A stretch of DNA of 39,638 nt, from the NCBI GenBank assembly GCA_964605705.1, contig CAZSDW010000031.1, positions 1 to 39,638 of the forward strand, given 5' to 3'. This stretch comes from CAZSDW01 sp964605705. GTDB lineage: Bacteria > Fidelibacterota > UBA2242. Below, one piece after another: positions 1 to 7,361 of the stretch (the stretch's first letter is position 1; each line of letters starts with the position of its first letter). The position numbers and the translations under genes are program-made. The notes under the pieces are model-generated. The model made no database searches. It had not been told where the DNA came from and worked only from the letters and a program-made list of their open reading frames with translations.

Positions 1-1
1 T

Positions 2-16
2 CCGGGAGGTTTTTTT
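2..16 (+). terminator. 3' arm of a probable terminator from an upstream gene
   Basis: The window opens with CCGGGAGG followed by seven T residues, the usual look of the 3' arm and U-tract of an intrinsic terminator. The 5' arm would lie before position 1, so the hairpin cannot be confirmed here. Confidence 0.35.
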
Positions 17-101
17 ATTCACCCCGGGGAAAACCCGACCAAGGCGCCCCGCACAGTGCATGACTATATCTTTTTTCATTCCAAATAAAAATAATTAAAT
101 T

Positions 102-167
102 ACAACCGTTCCGGTTGTCGAGCCGGAATCCTGCATGACAATTGAATTCAGGGGCAAGATTCAATTG
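102..167. repeat. Two inverted repeats upstream of the endonuclease cluster
   Basis: A perfect 7-bp hairpin (ACAACCG, TTC loop, CGGTTGT) spans 102-118. A second inverted repeat pairs CAATTGAAT at 139-147 with ATTCAATTG at 159-167 across an 11-nt loop. They sit just before the truncated endonuclease I coding frame and could be regulatory or simply mRNA structure. No function can be assigned. Confidence 0.4.
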
Positions 168-393
168 TACTCTCGTTTTAATTTATGACGACCAGCCGCC
201 CCGACTGGTCCGCTTGAGGTGGAAAATAGACTTTCCAGTCCGACGGGTTTTCCGTCGAAGGGTAGTTTGTGCGCTTGTGTTGATCACCAGCGTTCTTTCG
301 ATCCCCGTATCAACGAAGGCAGCCATTCCATCCGGCTATTACGACAGCGCCGGGGGCAAAACCAAAGCACATACCAAACAAAGATCAAGATGA
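142..393 (+). pseudogene. N-terminal remnant of a secreted endonuclease I
   Basis: This frame encodes a hydrophobic signal-peptide-like stretch followed by IPSGYYDSAGGKT. That is the characteristic mature N-terminus of secreted endonuclease I proteins and nearly matches IPAGYYDNAGGKTG in the third gene of this cluster. Homology then stops abruptly: about ten unrelated codons follow and the frame closes at a TGA (391-393) that overlaps the ATG of the next gene as ATGA. The true start is unclear. It may be an alternative codon downstream of 142, because the first thirty residues look non-coding. The remnant looks like the 5' end of a paralogue lost by recombination, or an assembly misjoin. It may still supply translation to the downstream gene by coupling. 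Confidence 0.55.
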
Positions 394-2396
394 AAAAGAG
401 AATCGGGCTTTTCGGCAGACGACAGAAAGCCTTAATGCGAATCGTTATCCTGGTGGTAACAGCAGTTTTCTGCCAGGCACAAACTCAAACGGTCATCGCT
501 CCCGAATTGACGGGACAGGCTTTGTTGAGTTACATCGTAACCAATTACAAAACTTCAACGACACTTGGATATGACCACGCCCGCGATACGCTTTACAAAG
601 TCATCGATCTCAAGCCCGGCAACCAGCTGACCTGTGTTTATTGCGGTTTTACGATAACGCTCGATCCTGCGGCTGATCCGAGCACCGATGCCTTCAACAA
701 GGGAATCAATTGCGAACACAGTTGGCCGCAGTCGGTCGGCGCGTCAGATGAACCGCAGAGAAGCGACATGCACCATCTGTACCCGGCTAAGGATAATGTC
801 AATTCATCCCGCAATAATGAGCCATACATGGAAATCCCGGATGCGAGTGCCGATGTCTGGTTTCGCAATGACGTTTCGCAGAGCAGCATACCGTCCTCCA
901 ACTTAGAGGAATGGGCGGAAAAGGAGAATGGCACCCCGACCGGTTTCGAGCCGCGCCATGCCAGTAAGGGCAATGTAGCCCGGAGTAGTTTTTATTTCTT
1001 CGCCATGTATCAGGCGGCAGCCGACACAAACTTCTGGAACCTGGAAAAAGATGTCCTGTATCAATGGCATTACGCCGATCCGGTTGATCAGGACGAATAC
1101 GATCGCAGCTACCGCATCGCGCATTATCAGAATGACAAACCAAATCCGTTTGTGCTGGACTCGACCCTGGCGCGGCGCATCTGGTTCACTGAGGGAGGCG
1201 GCTCTTCGCCATCTTCCGAACCAACTGTTCTGACAGCCGGTGACATCGTGATCATCGGCGTCAACTGCGATAATCCAGACGACTTCGCTTTTGTACCATT
1301 AGTTGACATGAATATCGGTACAACGATCAATTTCACAGATAATGGTTGGCTGAGCACGAATGCTTTTCGCACGGGTGAAGGAATCAAGACCTATACGGCA
1401 CCCGGAGCAGTCACTGCCGGAACAACAATTGTATTTTCGGAAAATGGGGCAAGTTTTACATCCAGCGGGAGTTTCGCACTTGCAACTGACGGCGATCAGT
1501 TGATCGCCTACCAGGGCAGTTCCAGTTCACCGACGATGCTGTTTGCGGTTAATATTAGTGGCGCGGCGGTCTGGCAGAGCGATGCCACCAATTCCAATAC
1601 GTCCGCCTTGCCGCTCGGTCTGACCAACGGCAGCAATTGCGTTGCCCTGACCGAGATAGATAATGTCAAGTATGATGGTTCAGTAACATCGGGGAAAGCA
1701 GAAGTTCTGGCGGCAGTTAGCAATAAAAATAACTGGATCGGTGATAACGGCAGCCGATATGATTTTACATCTATTTCCGATTATTCCTTGCCGGTGACGC
1801 TGACTGACTTTACGGCAAAGGTGAGGGGTGGAGCAGTGATCCTCTCCTGGCGCACCGAATCCGAGACCGAAAACCTGGGCTTTAATCTTTACCGCAGCAT
1901 TGATCGCGAATCGTTTTTCGTGATCAGTGATCAGTTGATTCCGGGACATGGCAGTACTTCAGAAAAGCATGAGTATTCCTATGTGGACAGAGATGTGATA
2001 AATGGCGTCACCTATTACTACAAAATCGAGGATGTAGATTACGCCGGTATTACCAAGCTTCATAACGTCATCGTTTCGGCAAGCCCGGCAGGAGAAGATG
2101 AAAACACCATCGCTGAGGGCTTTCGCCTGCAACCCTGTTATCCCAATCCATTCAACCCGGAAACTACCCTGCGTTTCGAACTTACTGAAGCTGCCAATGT
2201 CAGCGCCCAAGTGTTTGACCTGCAAGGCAATCGGATCACCACGCTGACCAACTCACACTTCCAGCCCGGTCAGTACAAGCTGACCTGGAATGGACTCAAT
2301 GACCGCAAGCAGCTGACCGCCAATGGTATCTATTTCATGCAAATCCGCAGCAGCGCCGGTTTCAGCAGCACTCAGAAACTGATGTTTCTGAGGTAA
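390..2396 (+). CDS. Secreted endonuclease I family nuclease with C-terminal sorting domain
   Basis: This is a predicted extracellular nuclease of 668 residues. After a signal peptide (hydrophobic core near residues 16-30, cleavage near CQAQ) comes an endonuclease I domain (about 37-300). It carries the beta-beta-alpha-Me signature NCEHSWPQS, with the general-base His at 110, and DMHHLYP...NVNSSR, with the metal-ligand region near Asn138. Next are a beta-rich domain beginning GDIVIIGVN, a fibronectin-III-like segment (LPVTLTDFTAK to YYYKIEDVD), and a final FlgD-like/type IX-like sorting domain with YPNPFNP. ATG 390 was chosen because it precedes the signal peptide; ATG 435 is an alternative and neither has a strong ribosome site. 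An open frame continues upstream to 219 but has no domain support. The likely role is degradation of extracellular DNA or RNA for nutrients. Confidence 0.85.
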   Translation: MKKRIGLFGRRQKALMRIVILVVTAVFCQAQTQTVIAPELTGQALLSYIVTNYKTSTTLGYDHARDTLYKVIDLKPGNQLTCVYCGFTITLDPAADPSTDAFNKGINCEHSWPQSVGASDEPQRSDMHHLYPAKDNVNSSRNNEPYMEIPDASADVWFRNDVSQSSIPSSNLEEWAEKENGTPTGFEPRHASKGNVARSSFYFFAMYQAAADTNFWNLEKDVLYQWHYADPVDQDEYDRSYRIAHYQNDKPNPFVLDSTLARRIWFTEGGGSSPSSEPTVLTAGDIVIIGVNCDNPDDFAFVPLVDMNIGTTINFTDNGWLSTNAFRTGEGIKTYTAPGAVTAGTTIVFSENGASFTSSGSFALATDGDQLIAYQGSSSSPTMLFAVNISGAAVWQSDATNSNTSALPLGLTNGSNCVALTEIDNVKYDGSVTSGKAEVLAAVSNKNNWIGDNGSRYDFTSISDYSLPVTLTDFTAKVRGGAVILSWRTESETENLGFNLYRSIDRESFFVISDQLIPGHGSTSEKHEYSYVDRDVINGVTYYYKIEDVDYAGITKLHNVIVSASPAGEDENTIAEGFRLQPCYPNPFNPETTLRFELTEAANVSAQVFDLQGNRITTLTNSHFQPGQYKLTWNGLNDRKQLTANGIYFMQIRSSAGFSSTQKLMFLR

Positions 2397-2536
2397 TCTT
2401 ATAAATCTCCTGAAGCTTCATCTTTATTCTAATGTAGTGGCATTATCATTTATTGTGACAATAATCGTTTCATCCCACTGAAAATGTGCTTAAACTTTGT
2501 GGTTGTTTTGATCACGGTAACTCAATAAAGGAATTT

Positions 2537-3789
2537 ATGTTTATACCATCTGCTAATAAACTCCGGCATTTCCAATCAATTGCCCTGATTCTGATAATTA
2601 GTTTCGTCACGACATATGCCCAAATTCCCGCCGGCTATTATGATAACGCCGGTGGAAAAACCGGNNNNNNNNNNNNNNNNNNNNNNNNNNNNNNNNNNNN
2701 NNNNNNNNNNNNNNNNNNNNNNNNNNNNNNNNNNNNNNNNNNNNNNNNNNNNNNNNNNNNNNNNTGCTGGAATGGCATGAAACCGACATAGTTGACGATT
2801 TTGAACGCAACCGCAATGAGGTGATTTACAGTTATCAGCACAACCGCAATCCCTTTATCGATCACCCGGAATACGTGTCCCGAATCTGGGGCGACGATAC
2901 CAGCGCGGTGGTTGTCAAGGACAGTACCCGTATTTTCTTTTCGGAGTATATTGAAGGCAGCCGAAATAACAAAGCCCTGGAAATCTATAATGCTGCCGAT
3001 ACATCTGTGGCGCTCAGCGCTTTCTGTATTCTTTCCAATTATGATTATGGGCAATGGTACCCGGGCTACTATAGTTTCCCTGACACCGCCATTTTGAATC
3101 CCGGAGACGTCTGGGTGATCGTCCGATCCGGCGCTGATTCCGCGCTGCTGAATGTCGCCGATGATATTACCGCTGATGTTGTCGTCAATTTTAACGGCAA
3201 CGATGTCCGCGCTCTGGTAAAAATCAGCGGGACAGATACCAGTTTTTTGGATATTATCGGATTTTATAATGACCCGGATTCCAGCACTGCCTGGTCGGTC
3301 GCAGGCATTTTTGAAGGAACTCTCGATCATACCCTGGTCAGAAAAGATGCTGTTGACCGGGGTAATCCGGACTGGACAGCATCCGCCGGCACCAACGCGG
3401 ATAATTCGGAATGGATTGTTTATGATCTGGATACCTTTGATTACCTCGGTGCCCATCCCGGAACACCGCCATCTTCAATCGGATTATGCAACACTCCCAT
3501 CGTACCACAGGGCTATCGGCTCTATCCCTGCTATCCCAATCCTTTTAATCCTTCAACCACCATCCGTTACGATCTGCCGGATGAAACTAGCGTCACCCTG
3601 CGAATTTTCGACCTGCGCGGTTCTCTCGTGAATACTCTTGTTCAGGAAACACAAACCGCCGGAACTTATCAGGTTCGCTGGAACGGACATAACGAAAACG
3701 CCTCGCCCGTCGCTGCCGGCATCTATATCTATCAGATCCAGACAAGCAGTGGATTTCTTCATTCGGAAAAGATGATTCTGCTGAAATGA
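2537..3789 (+). CDS. Secreted endonuclease I with lamin-tail and sorting domains, split by an assembly gap
   Basis: The 5' part (2537-2664) encodes a signal peptide and IPAGYYDNAGGKTG, the start of a mature endonuclease I. The next 100 bases are N. After the gap, a frame from 2767 encodes the end of the nuclease domain (LEWHETD, then NRNPFIDHPEYV and IWG), a lamin-tail-like domain (RIFFSEYIEGS...NKALEIYN), and a FlgD-like/type IX-like sorting domain (YPNPFNPSTTIRYDL). The catalytic His region lies in the missing sequence, so activity cannot be judged. The two parts are in different frames across 100 N, as expected for a gap of unknown size. The lamin-tail architecture differs from the preceding paralogue, so the two genes are related but not simple copies. 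Confidence 0.8.
2665..2764. other. Assembly gap (100 N)
   Basis: Exactly 100 N residues, the conventional placeholder for a scaffold gap of unknown length. It interrupts the third endonuclease I gene directly after the GGKTG motif, the same homologous point at which the remnant near 360 loses homology. Confidence 0.98.
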
Positions 3790-3809
3790 TGTTACTGTCA
3801 ACAAAGCAT

Positions 3810-3838
3810 TTGAAAAATCCCGCCGCAATTCTTACCTT
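3810..3838 (+). promoter_or_regulatory. Candidate promoter for the S9-like gene
   Basis: TTGAAA at 3810-3815 and TACCTT at 3833-3838 are separated by 17 bp, 52 bp upstream of the ATG at 3890. The -35 is good and the -10 is moderate. Confidence 0.4.
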
Positions 3839-3889
3839 ATTTTTGTTGCGAAAAAGCGGATAACAATTGGAATTTACCAGGACTTATAC

Positions 3890-5890
3890 ATGAAAAAGAT
3901 AATCCTTGTGCTCTTTTTAATATTCTCAACATTGGGGGCTCAGACCATTCCGGGTCCTCAGGATATCTTTCGCACTCCGCCCTTCTATGGCAATAAACCC
4001 ACCTCAATCTGCTGGTCTGCAGGCGATTCTGCCATTGCATTTATCTGGAACAAAGACGGTTATCGCTATGGCGACATCTGGCTGATCAATATCCCATCCG
4101 GCAAACAGCAGAAACTGACCGATCTCAACAGCCGGAATTCCGATGATCCCGGGAATGCCATCAAAAATCTCTGCTGGTTCCCGAACCGTCAGCGATTGCT
4201 TTTCAGCCACAAAGGTGATATTTATTCGATGAACATCCGCTCCGGAAATCAGGTGGAAGCCATCGCCACCACCGCTGCGGAAGAAATATTTCCGCAGGTA
4301 TCACCGGACGGACAATATATCTCATTTCTACGGGATAATGTTTTACAGCTGTACGACATTAACAGAAAACTCACAACCGCCCTGTCACAAGCCCTGAACG
4401 GCTGCTGGCAAAGCCTCCAGCCTCAATCCACCTACTTCTGGTCGCCCGGTGGAAATGCAATTGTAATTCCCGATTATGAGGGAATTTTCGCAAAAGATAT
4501 TCTCCTTTTCAATCTCCAGGACAACCGCAATACCCGACTGTCTCTATCCCGGGATAAACTGCTGATCGTTCGGGATATTATCTGGATTCAGGCTGAAAAA
4601 ATGATCGTTGTCGATTATCTGACGGCTGATCTGGCACAACGTAATATTGTCACCGTCGATTTGAGCAACCAATCCATTGACACCCTGTACAGCTGCTCTG
4701 CGGAATTATGGTGCAGCAATTTCGGGAGTAAACTATTCTGGCTGGAAGCCGAGCAGAAAGTACTCTTTGGTGATAATCAAAATGGCTATCAGCATATTTT
4801 TACTGTCGGTCTGGACCTGAAGACCTTGAATTCCATTACCCGGGGAAAATGGACTGTCTTTGATTATACCGTCAACAACTCCGACGGTCAGATATATTTC
4901 TCGGCAAACCGGGATAAGCGCAACGAAAAGCAGATTTATGCCTACAATAAAAAAACCGATAAGGTCATCAATCTTTCCTATATGCGTGGCTGCCACGATT
5001 TTATCTTATCAAATGACGGTAAGTATTTTATTGATATCTACTCAAGTTCTTCCGTGCCCCACCGGCTTTACTTTACCAAAACATCGCCCGTCAGCAAAGC
5101 CCAGACGCTCCTGATTCCCGATACCCGAGTTCCCAATCCCAGCCATTTAGAAACTGTTCTGGATAAAAAGATCCGTTGTCAGGATACCGATGATTATATC
5201 CAGTATCAGCTCTGGTATCCTGAAGGTCACCTCAGCTCCGATAAATATCCCCTGATCATATACCTGAATCGCAGCCAGGCACCGATCGCGCTTCTGGATG
5301 AATGGAATCCATCTGCCCTGATTGCCCAGTGGCTCAGCAGCAAAGGCTATGTCGTCGTCCATATCGATTACCCCCCTCTGGCTGAAATTAATGTCGCCGA
5401 TCCCTGGGAAACACAGCTGAATGCTATAAACAGTGTCATCGATGGACTTGCCGATAATGAATTTATCGACATGTCCCGGATCGGTATTACCGGGTTCCAT
5501 TATAACGGATACCTGGGTCTCATGGCGCTGCTCGAAATGCCGGAACGAATCAAAGTCTGCGCCGGTATCACGTCGGAGAATTATTGGGATCAACCGGTAA
5601 CATTTTATGAAAAGCTGATATTTGATAAAATTGCCGCAACGACTATGAGCCCCGCCCTGGATTCACCGGACATCGCCCGCCTGCTGTATGGAAAGCTGCT
5701 GCTTATCCAGAGTGGCACCAGTACCCTGAAACCGCTGCTGGACACTGAAAAAACGGTTCAACAACTGGTCAACCAGAAAAAGCAAATTGATTTTATATTC
5801 TATCCCTGGGAAGGGGACATCATTCGTACTGATCAAACCTATATCGATATAATGCACAAGCTGCTCGAGTTCTTCGAGCACAATTTATAA
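3890..5890 (+). CDS. Secreted S9-family (prolyl oligopeptidase-like) protein, catalytic triad lost
   Basis: This protein has 666 residues. A signal peptide (MKKIILVLFLIFSTLGAQ) precedes a TolB/DPP-IV-like beta-propeller (about 25-410; repeats such as PQVSPDGQYISF and YFWSPGGNAIVI) and an alpha/beta-hydrolase domain (about 415-666). In active S9 enzymes the nucleophile lies in GxSxGG and the acid and base in HGxxD and EGH. Here the elbow is GFHYNG, with His537 in the Ser position. The acid site reads SGTST, with Thr612 for Asp. The base site reads WEGD, with Asp643 for His. All three residues are changed although the fold-defining flanks (RIGITG, LGLMALLEMPERIKV, FEHNL) are kept and the frame is intact. 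The protein is probably a non-hydrolytic binding protein or scaffold in the periplasm or outside the cell. Confidence 0.85.
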   Translation: MKKIILVLFLIFSTLGAQTIPGPQDIFRTPPFYGNKPTSICWSAGDSAIAFIWNKDGYRYGDIWLINIPSGKQQKLTDLNSRNSDDPGNAIKNLCWFPNRQRLLFSHKGDIYSMNIRSGNQVEAIATTAAEEIFPQVSPDGQYISFLRDNVLQLYDINRKLTTALSQALNGCWQSLQPQSTYFWSPGGNAIVIPDYEGIFAKDILLFNLQDNRNTRLSLSRDKLLIVRDIIWIQAEKMIVVDYLTADLAQRNIVTVDLSNQSIDTLYSCSAELWCSNFGSKLFWLEAEQKVLFGDNQNGYQHIFTVGLDLKTLNSITRGKWTVFDYTVNNSDGQIYFSANRDKRNEKQIYAYNKKTDKVINLSYMRGCHDFILSNDGKYFIDIYSSSSVPHRLYFTKTSPVSKAQTLLIPDTRVPNPSHLETVLDKKIRCQDTDDYIQYQLWYPEGHLSSDKYPLIIYLNRSQAPIALLDEWNPSALIAQWLSSKGYVVVHIDYPPLAEINVADPWETQLNAINSVIDGLADNEFIDMSRIGITGFHYNGYLGLMALLEMPERIKVCAGITSENYWDQPVTFYEKLIFDKIAATTMSPALDSPDIARLLYGKLLLIQSGTSTLKPLLDTEKTVQQLVNQKKQIDFIFYPWEGDIIRTDQTYIDIMHKLLEFFEHNL

Positions 5891-5915
5891 ATACTTTTTA
5901 AGGGTATATTAATTT

Positions 5916-6236
5916 TCAGTTGGGCAAGCTGCTCTTGGGCGGCTGGAAGCCAAAAGGTGGCTCATTGTTTTTTTCCGGCAGCTTGATCTCACCGAAATTC
6001 AACTCGAACTTTTTAATATTGTCGGTTAACGTATATAGCAGCGTTTTGGCGTGGGTCGGTGTCATAATGATCCGGCTCTGCACAACGGCTTTCGGAGAAC
6101 CGGGCATAATTCTGGCAAAATCGATGACAAATTCTGCTCCGGAATGAGATATCACCGTAAAATTACTGTAGTTTCCTTCGGCTTTCGCTTCCGGCAGTTC
6201 GATTTTGAGCTGGTTAATTTTTTTCTTTTCATCCAT
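5916..6236 (-). CDS. DUF3467 family protein
   Basis: A 106-residue cytoplasmic protein matching the DUF3467 family by its layout: an ISHSGAEFVIDF strand, an IIMTPTHAKTLLYTL helix, and a Pro-rich tail (EPPFGFQPP). The family has no assigned reaction and is widespread in FCB bacteria and archaea. The gene lies 24 bp downstream of the zinc-ribbon gene on the same strand, so the two are probably co-transcribed from the promoter at 6700-6728. It converges with the S9-like gene, leaving 25 bp between stop codons. Confidence 0.8.
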   Translation of the reverse strand: MDEKKKINQLKIELPEAKAEGNYSNFTVISHSGAEFVIDFARIMPGSPKAVVQSRIIMTPTHAKTLLYTLTDNIKKFELNFGEIKLPEKNNEPPFGFQPPKSSLPN

Positions 6237-6260
6237 AATGAATAACTTTATTTAATATTC

Positions 6261-6671
6261 CTAATCGGAAAAATCAACTTCTTCTTCCTCGTCCCAATCA
6301 TCGTCCACCGGGACATCCGGATCAAAAATATTCCAGGCTTCATCTTCGATGTCGTTGTCATCTCTCAGACCTTCCTTGAGCTCAATATCATCTTCGAATT
6401 CGTCCCAGACCTCCTTGCGCTTTTCGAATTTTGAGGGATCAGGGTCGGGCTCATCATAATCTTCCCGCTCATCTTTGAGAATTTCATCGCCATACAGACT
6501 CATATCAAAAAAATCGATGTCGTCAACTATATCGTTATATACCAGTAGTTCGAGGAAATCTAAATATTTGGGATCACGTAAATTTGTTTTGCAATTTTTG
6601 CAGGCTAAAGTTTCCCTCAGATCTGCCTCATTAAGGGCAGATCCACATTCGGGACAAACCAAATCTTCCAT
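6261..6671 (-). CDS. Zinc-ribbon protein with a very acidic C-terminus
   Basis: This 136-residue protein starts with a four-cysteine zinc ribbon (CPECG at 6-10 and CKNC near 24-27). A helical middle follows, then a tail dominated by Asp and Glu that ends DDDWDEEEEVDFSD. The architecture suggests a small protein that binds nucleic acid or a protein partner, with an acidic interaction surface. No specific family name can be given. A ribosome site AGGAG precedes the ATG and a strong promoter lies 29 bp upstream. It is the first gene of a probable operon with the DUF3467 gene. Confidence 0.75.
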   Translation of the reverse strand: MEDLVCPECGSALNEADLRETLACKNCKTNLRDPKYLDFLELLVYNDIVDDIDFFDMSLYGDEILKDEREDYDEPDPDPSKFEKRKEVWDEFEDDIELKEGLRDDNDIEDEAWNIFDPDVPVDDDWDEEEEVDFSD

Positions 6672-6699
6672 TCAGGTCTCCTATTAATTAGCGGCGGTA

Positions 6700-6728
6700 A
6701 ATATAACCGGACAAAGTCCAAGCGTCAA
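6700..6728 (-). promoter_or_regulatory. Strong sigma-70-type promoter with a palindromic spacer
   Basis: On the minus strand, TTGACG (6728-6723), a 17-bp spacer and TATATT (6705-6700) form a near-consensus promoter for the zinc-ribbon/DUF3467 pair. The spacer contains GGAC TTT GTCC, a perfect inverted repeat placed where a repressor could block RNA polymerase. Confidence 0.65.
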
Positions 6729-6809
6729 GAAAAATTTTAGCAAATATAAATATTTTCACATTTACAATTCTGGCTCTTGACAATAGATTTTTATCGCTGA
6801 AATTTGTTG

Positions 6810-7361
6810 TCACTCAGCGCTTTTATCAAGAATTATTTTGTAAATATTTTGATAGGATGATTCGACCGGGTCGTTGGTCTTCTTGGACATCTGGATATTA
6901 AAGAAATAATCCGAATACTCTGAGCGAAAACCGATCCGTTTGATTGCCCCGCTTTTCAGGACTGCCGCCGCAGTATAAGGATGATATTCCGTGTTCAAAT
7001 CCACCGCCACGGAGATAGGGCGATTACGGAGTCGTTCGTTGACCGAATCCGGCAGCAATGGTTCATTTCGGATATCCTCCGGTTCCGTTATGGCGATAAT
7101 CGCATCATCTTTTACCGTTGATAACAATTGTCGGGACTGTTTCGGAATTATTATCAGAATCCTCTCCGGATCGGATTTCAGCAAAGGTGCAAAAACCCGA
7201 TAAGCGATACTCTGATGCTGCTCATTCATCGGAAAACAGAGGAGAATTTCCGTTGAATTCGGGTCCGGCTGCTTACCTTTCGCAAAGCGGTGACAGTCAC
7301 GCAGGATTTTATTGAGTTCCCGGTTAGATGACTTCAGTGTATTTATTCGTAATTTGAACAA
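6810..7361 (-). CDS. GT9-like (heptosyltransferase N-terminal domain-like) protein of unknown function
   Basis: This 183-residue protein has an alternating beta-alpha pattern (ILLCFPMNEQ, RILIIIPKQSR, ISVAVDLN). A region reading AAAVLKSGAIKRIGFRSEYS resembles the N-terminal Rossmann domain of glycosyltransferase family 9, where a loss-of-identity motif ends in RIGF. No C-terminal nucleotide-sugar domain is present, so transferase activity is doubtful. A resemblance to uncharacterised Bacteroidota proteins of similar size (DUF6913-like) is also possible. Translation probably starts at TTG 7361, directly abutting the stop of the transporter gene with AGGGA just upstream, which implies translational coupling. 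Assignment is tentative. Confidence 0.6.
   Translation of the reverse strand: MFKLRINTLKSSNRELNKILRDCHRFAKGKQPDPNSTEILLCFPMNEQHQSIAYRVFAPLLKSDPERILIIIPKQSRQLLSTVKDDAIIAITEPEDIRNEPLLPDSVNERLRNRPISVAVDLNTEYHPYTAAAVLKSGAIKRIGFRSEYSDYFFNIQMSKKTNDPVESSYQNIYKIILDKSAE

Noticed and set aside
219..389. Extension of the complete endonuclease gene upstream to 219
   Set aside because: These codons overlap the remnant's conserved frame, have no domain similarity, and the signal peptide begins at 390 or 435.
2638..3456. Minus-strand open frame crossing the N gap
   Set aside because: It is antisense to the endonuclease/lamin-tail gene and is open only because N codons are not counted as stops.
3855..3869. 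AGCGGATAACAATT, identical to part of the E. coli lac operator, upstream of the S9-like gene
   Set aside because: Only one half-site matches, the flanks are unlike lacO or cloning vectors, and no LacI-type gene is present. Chance resemblance is likelier than contamination or regulation.
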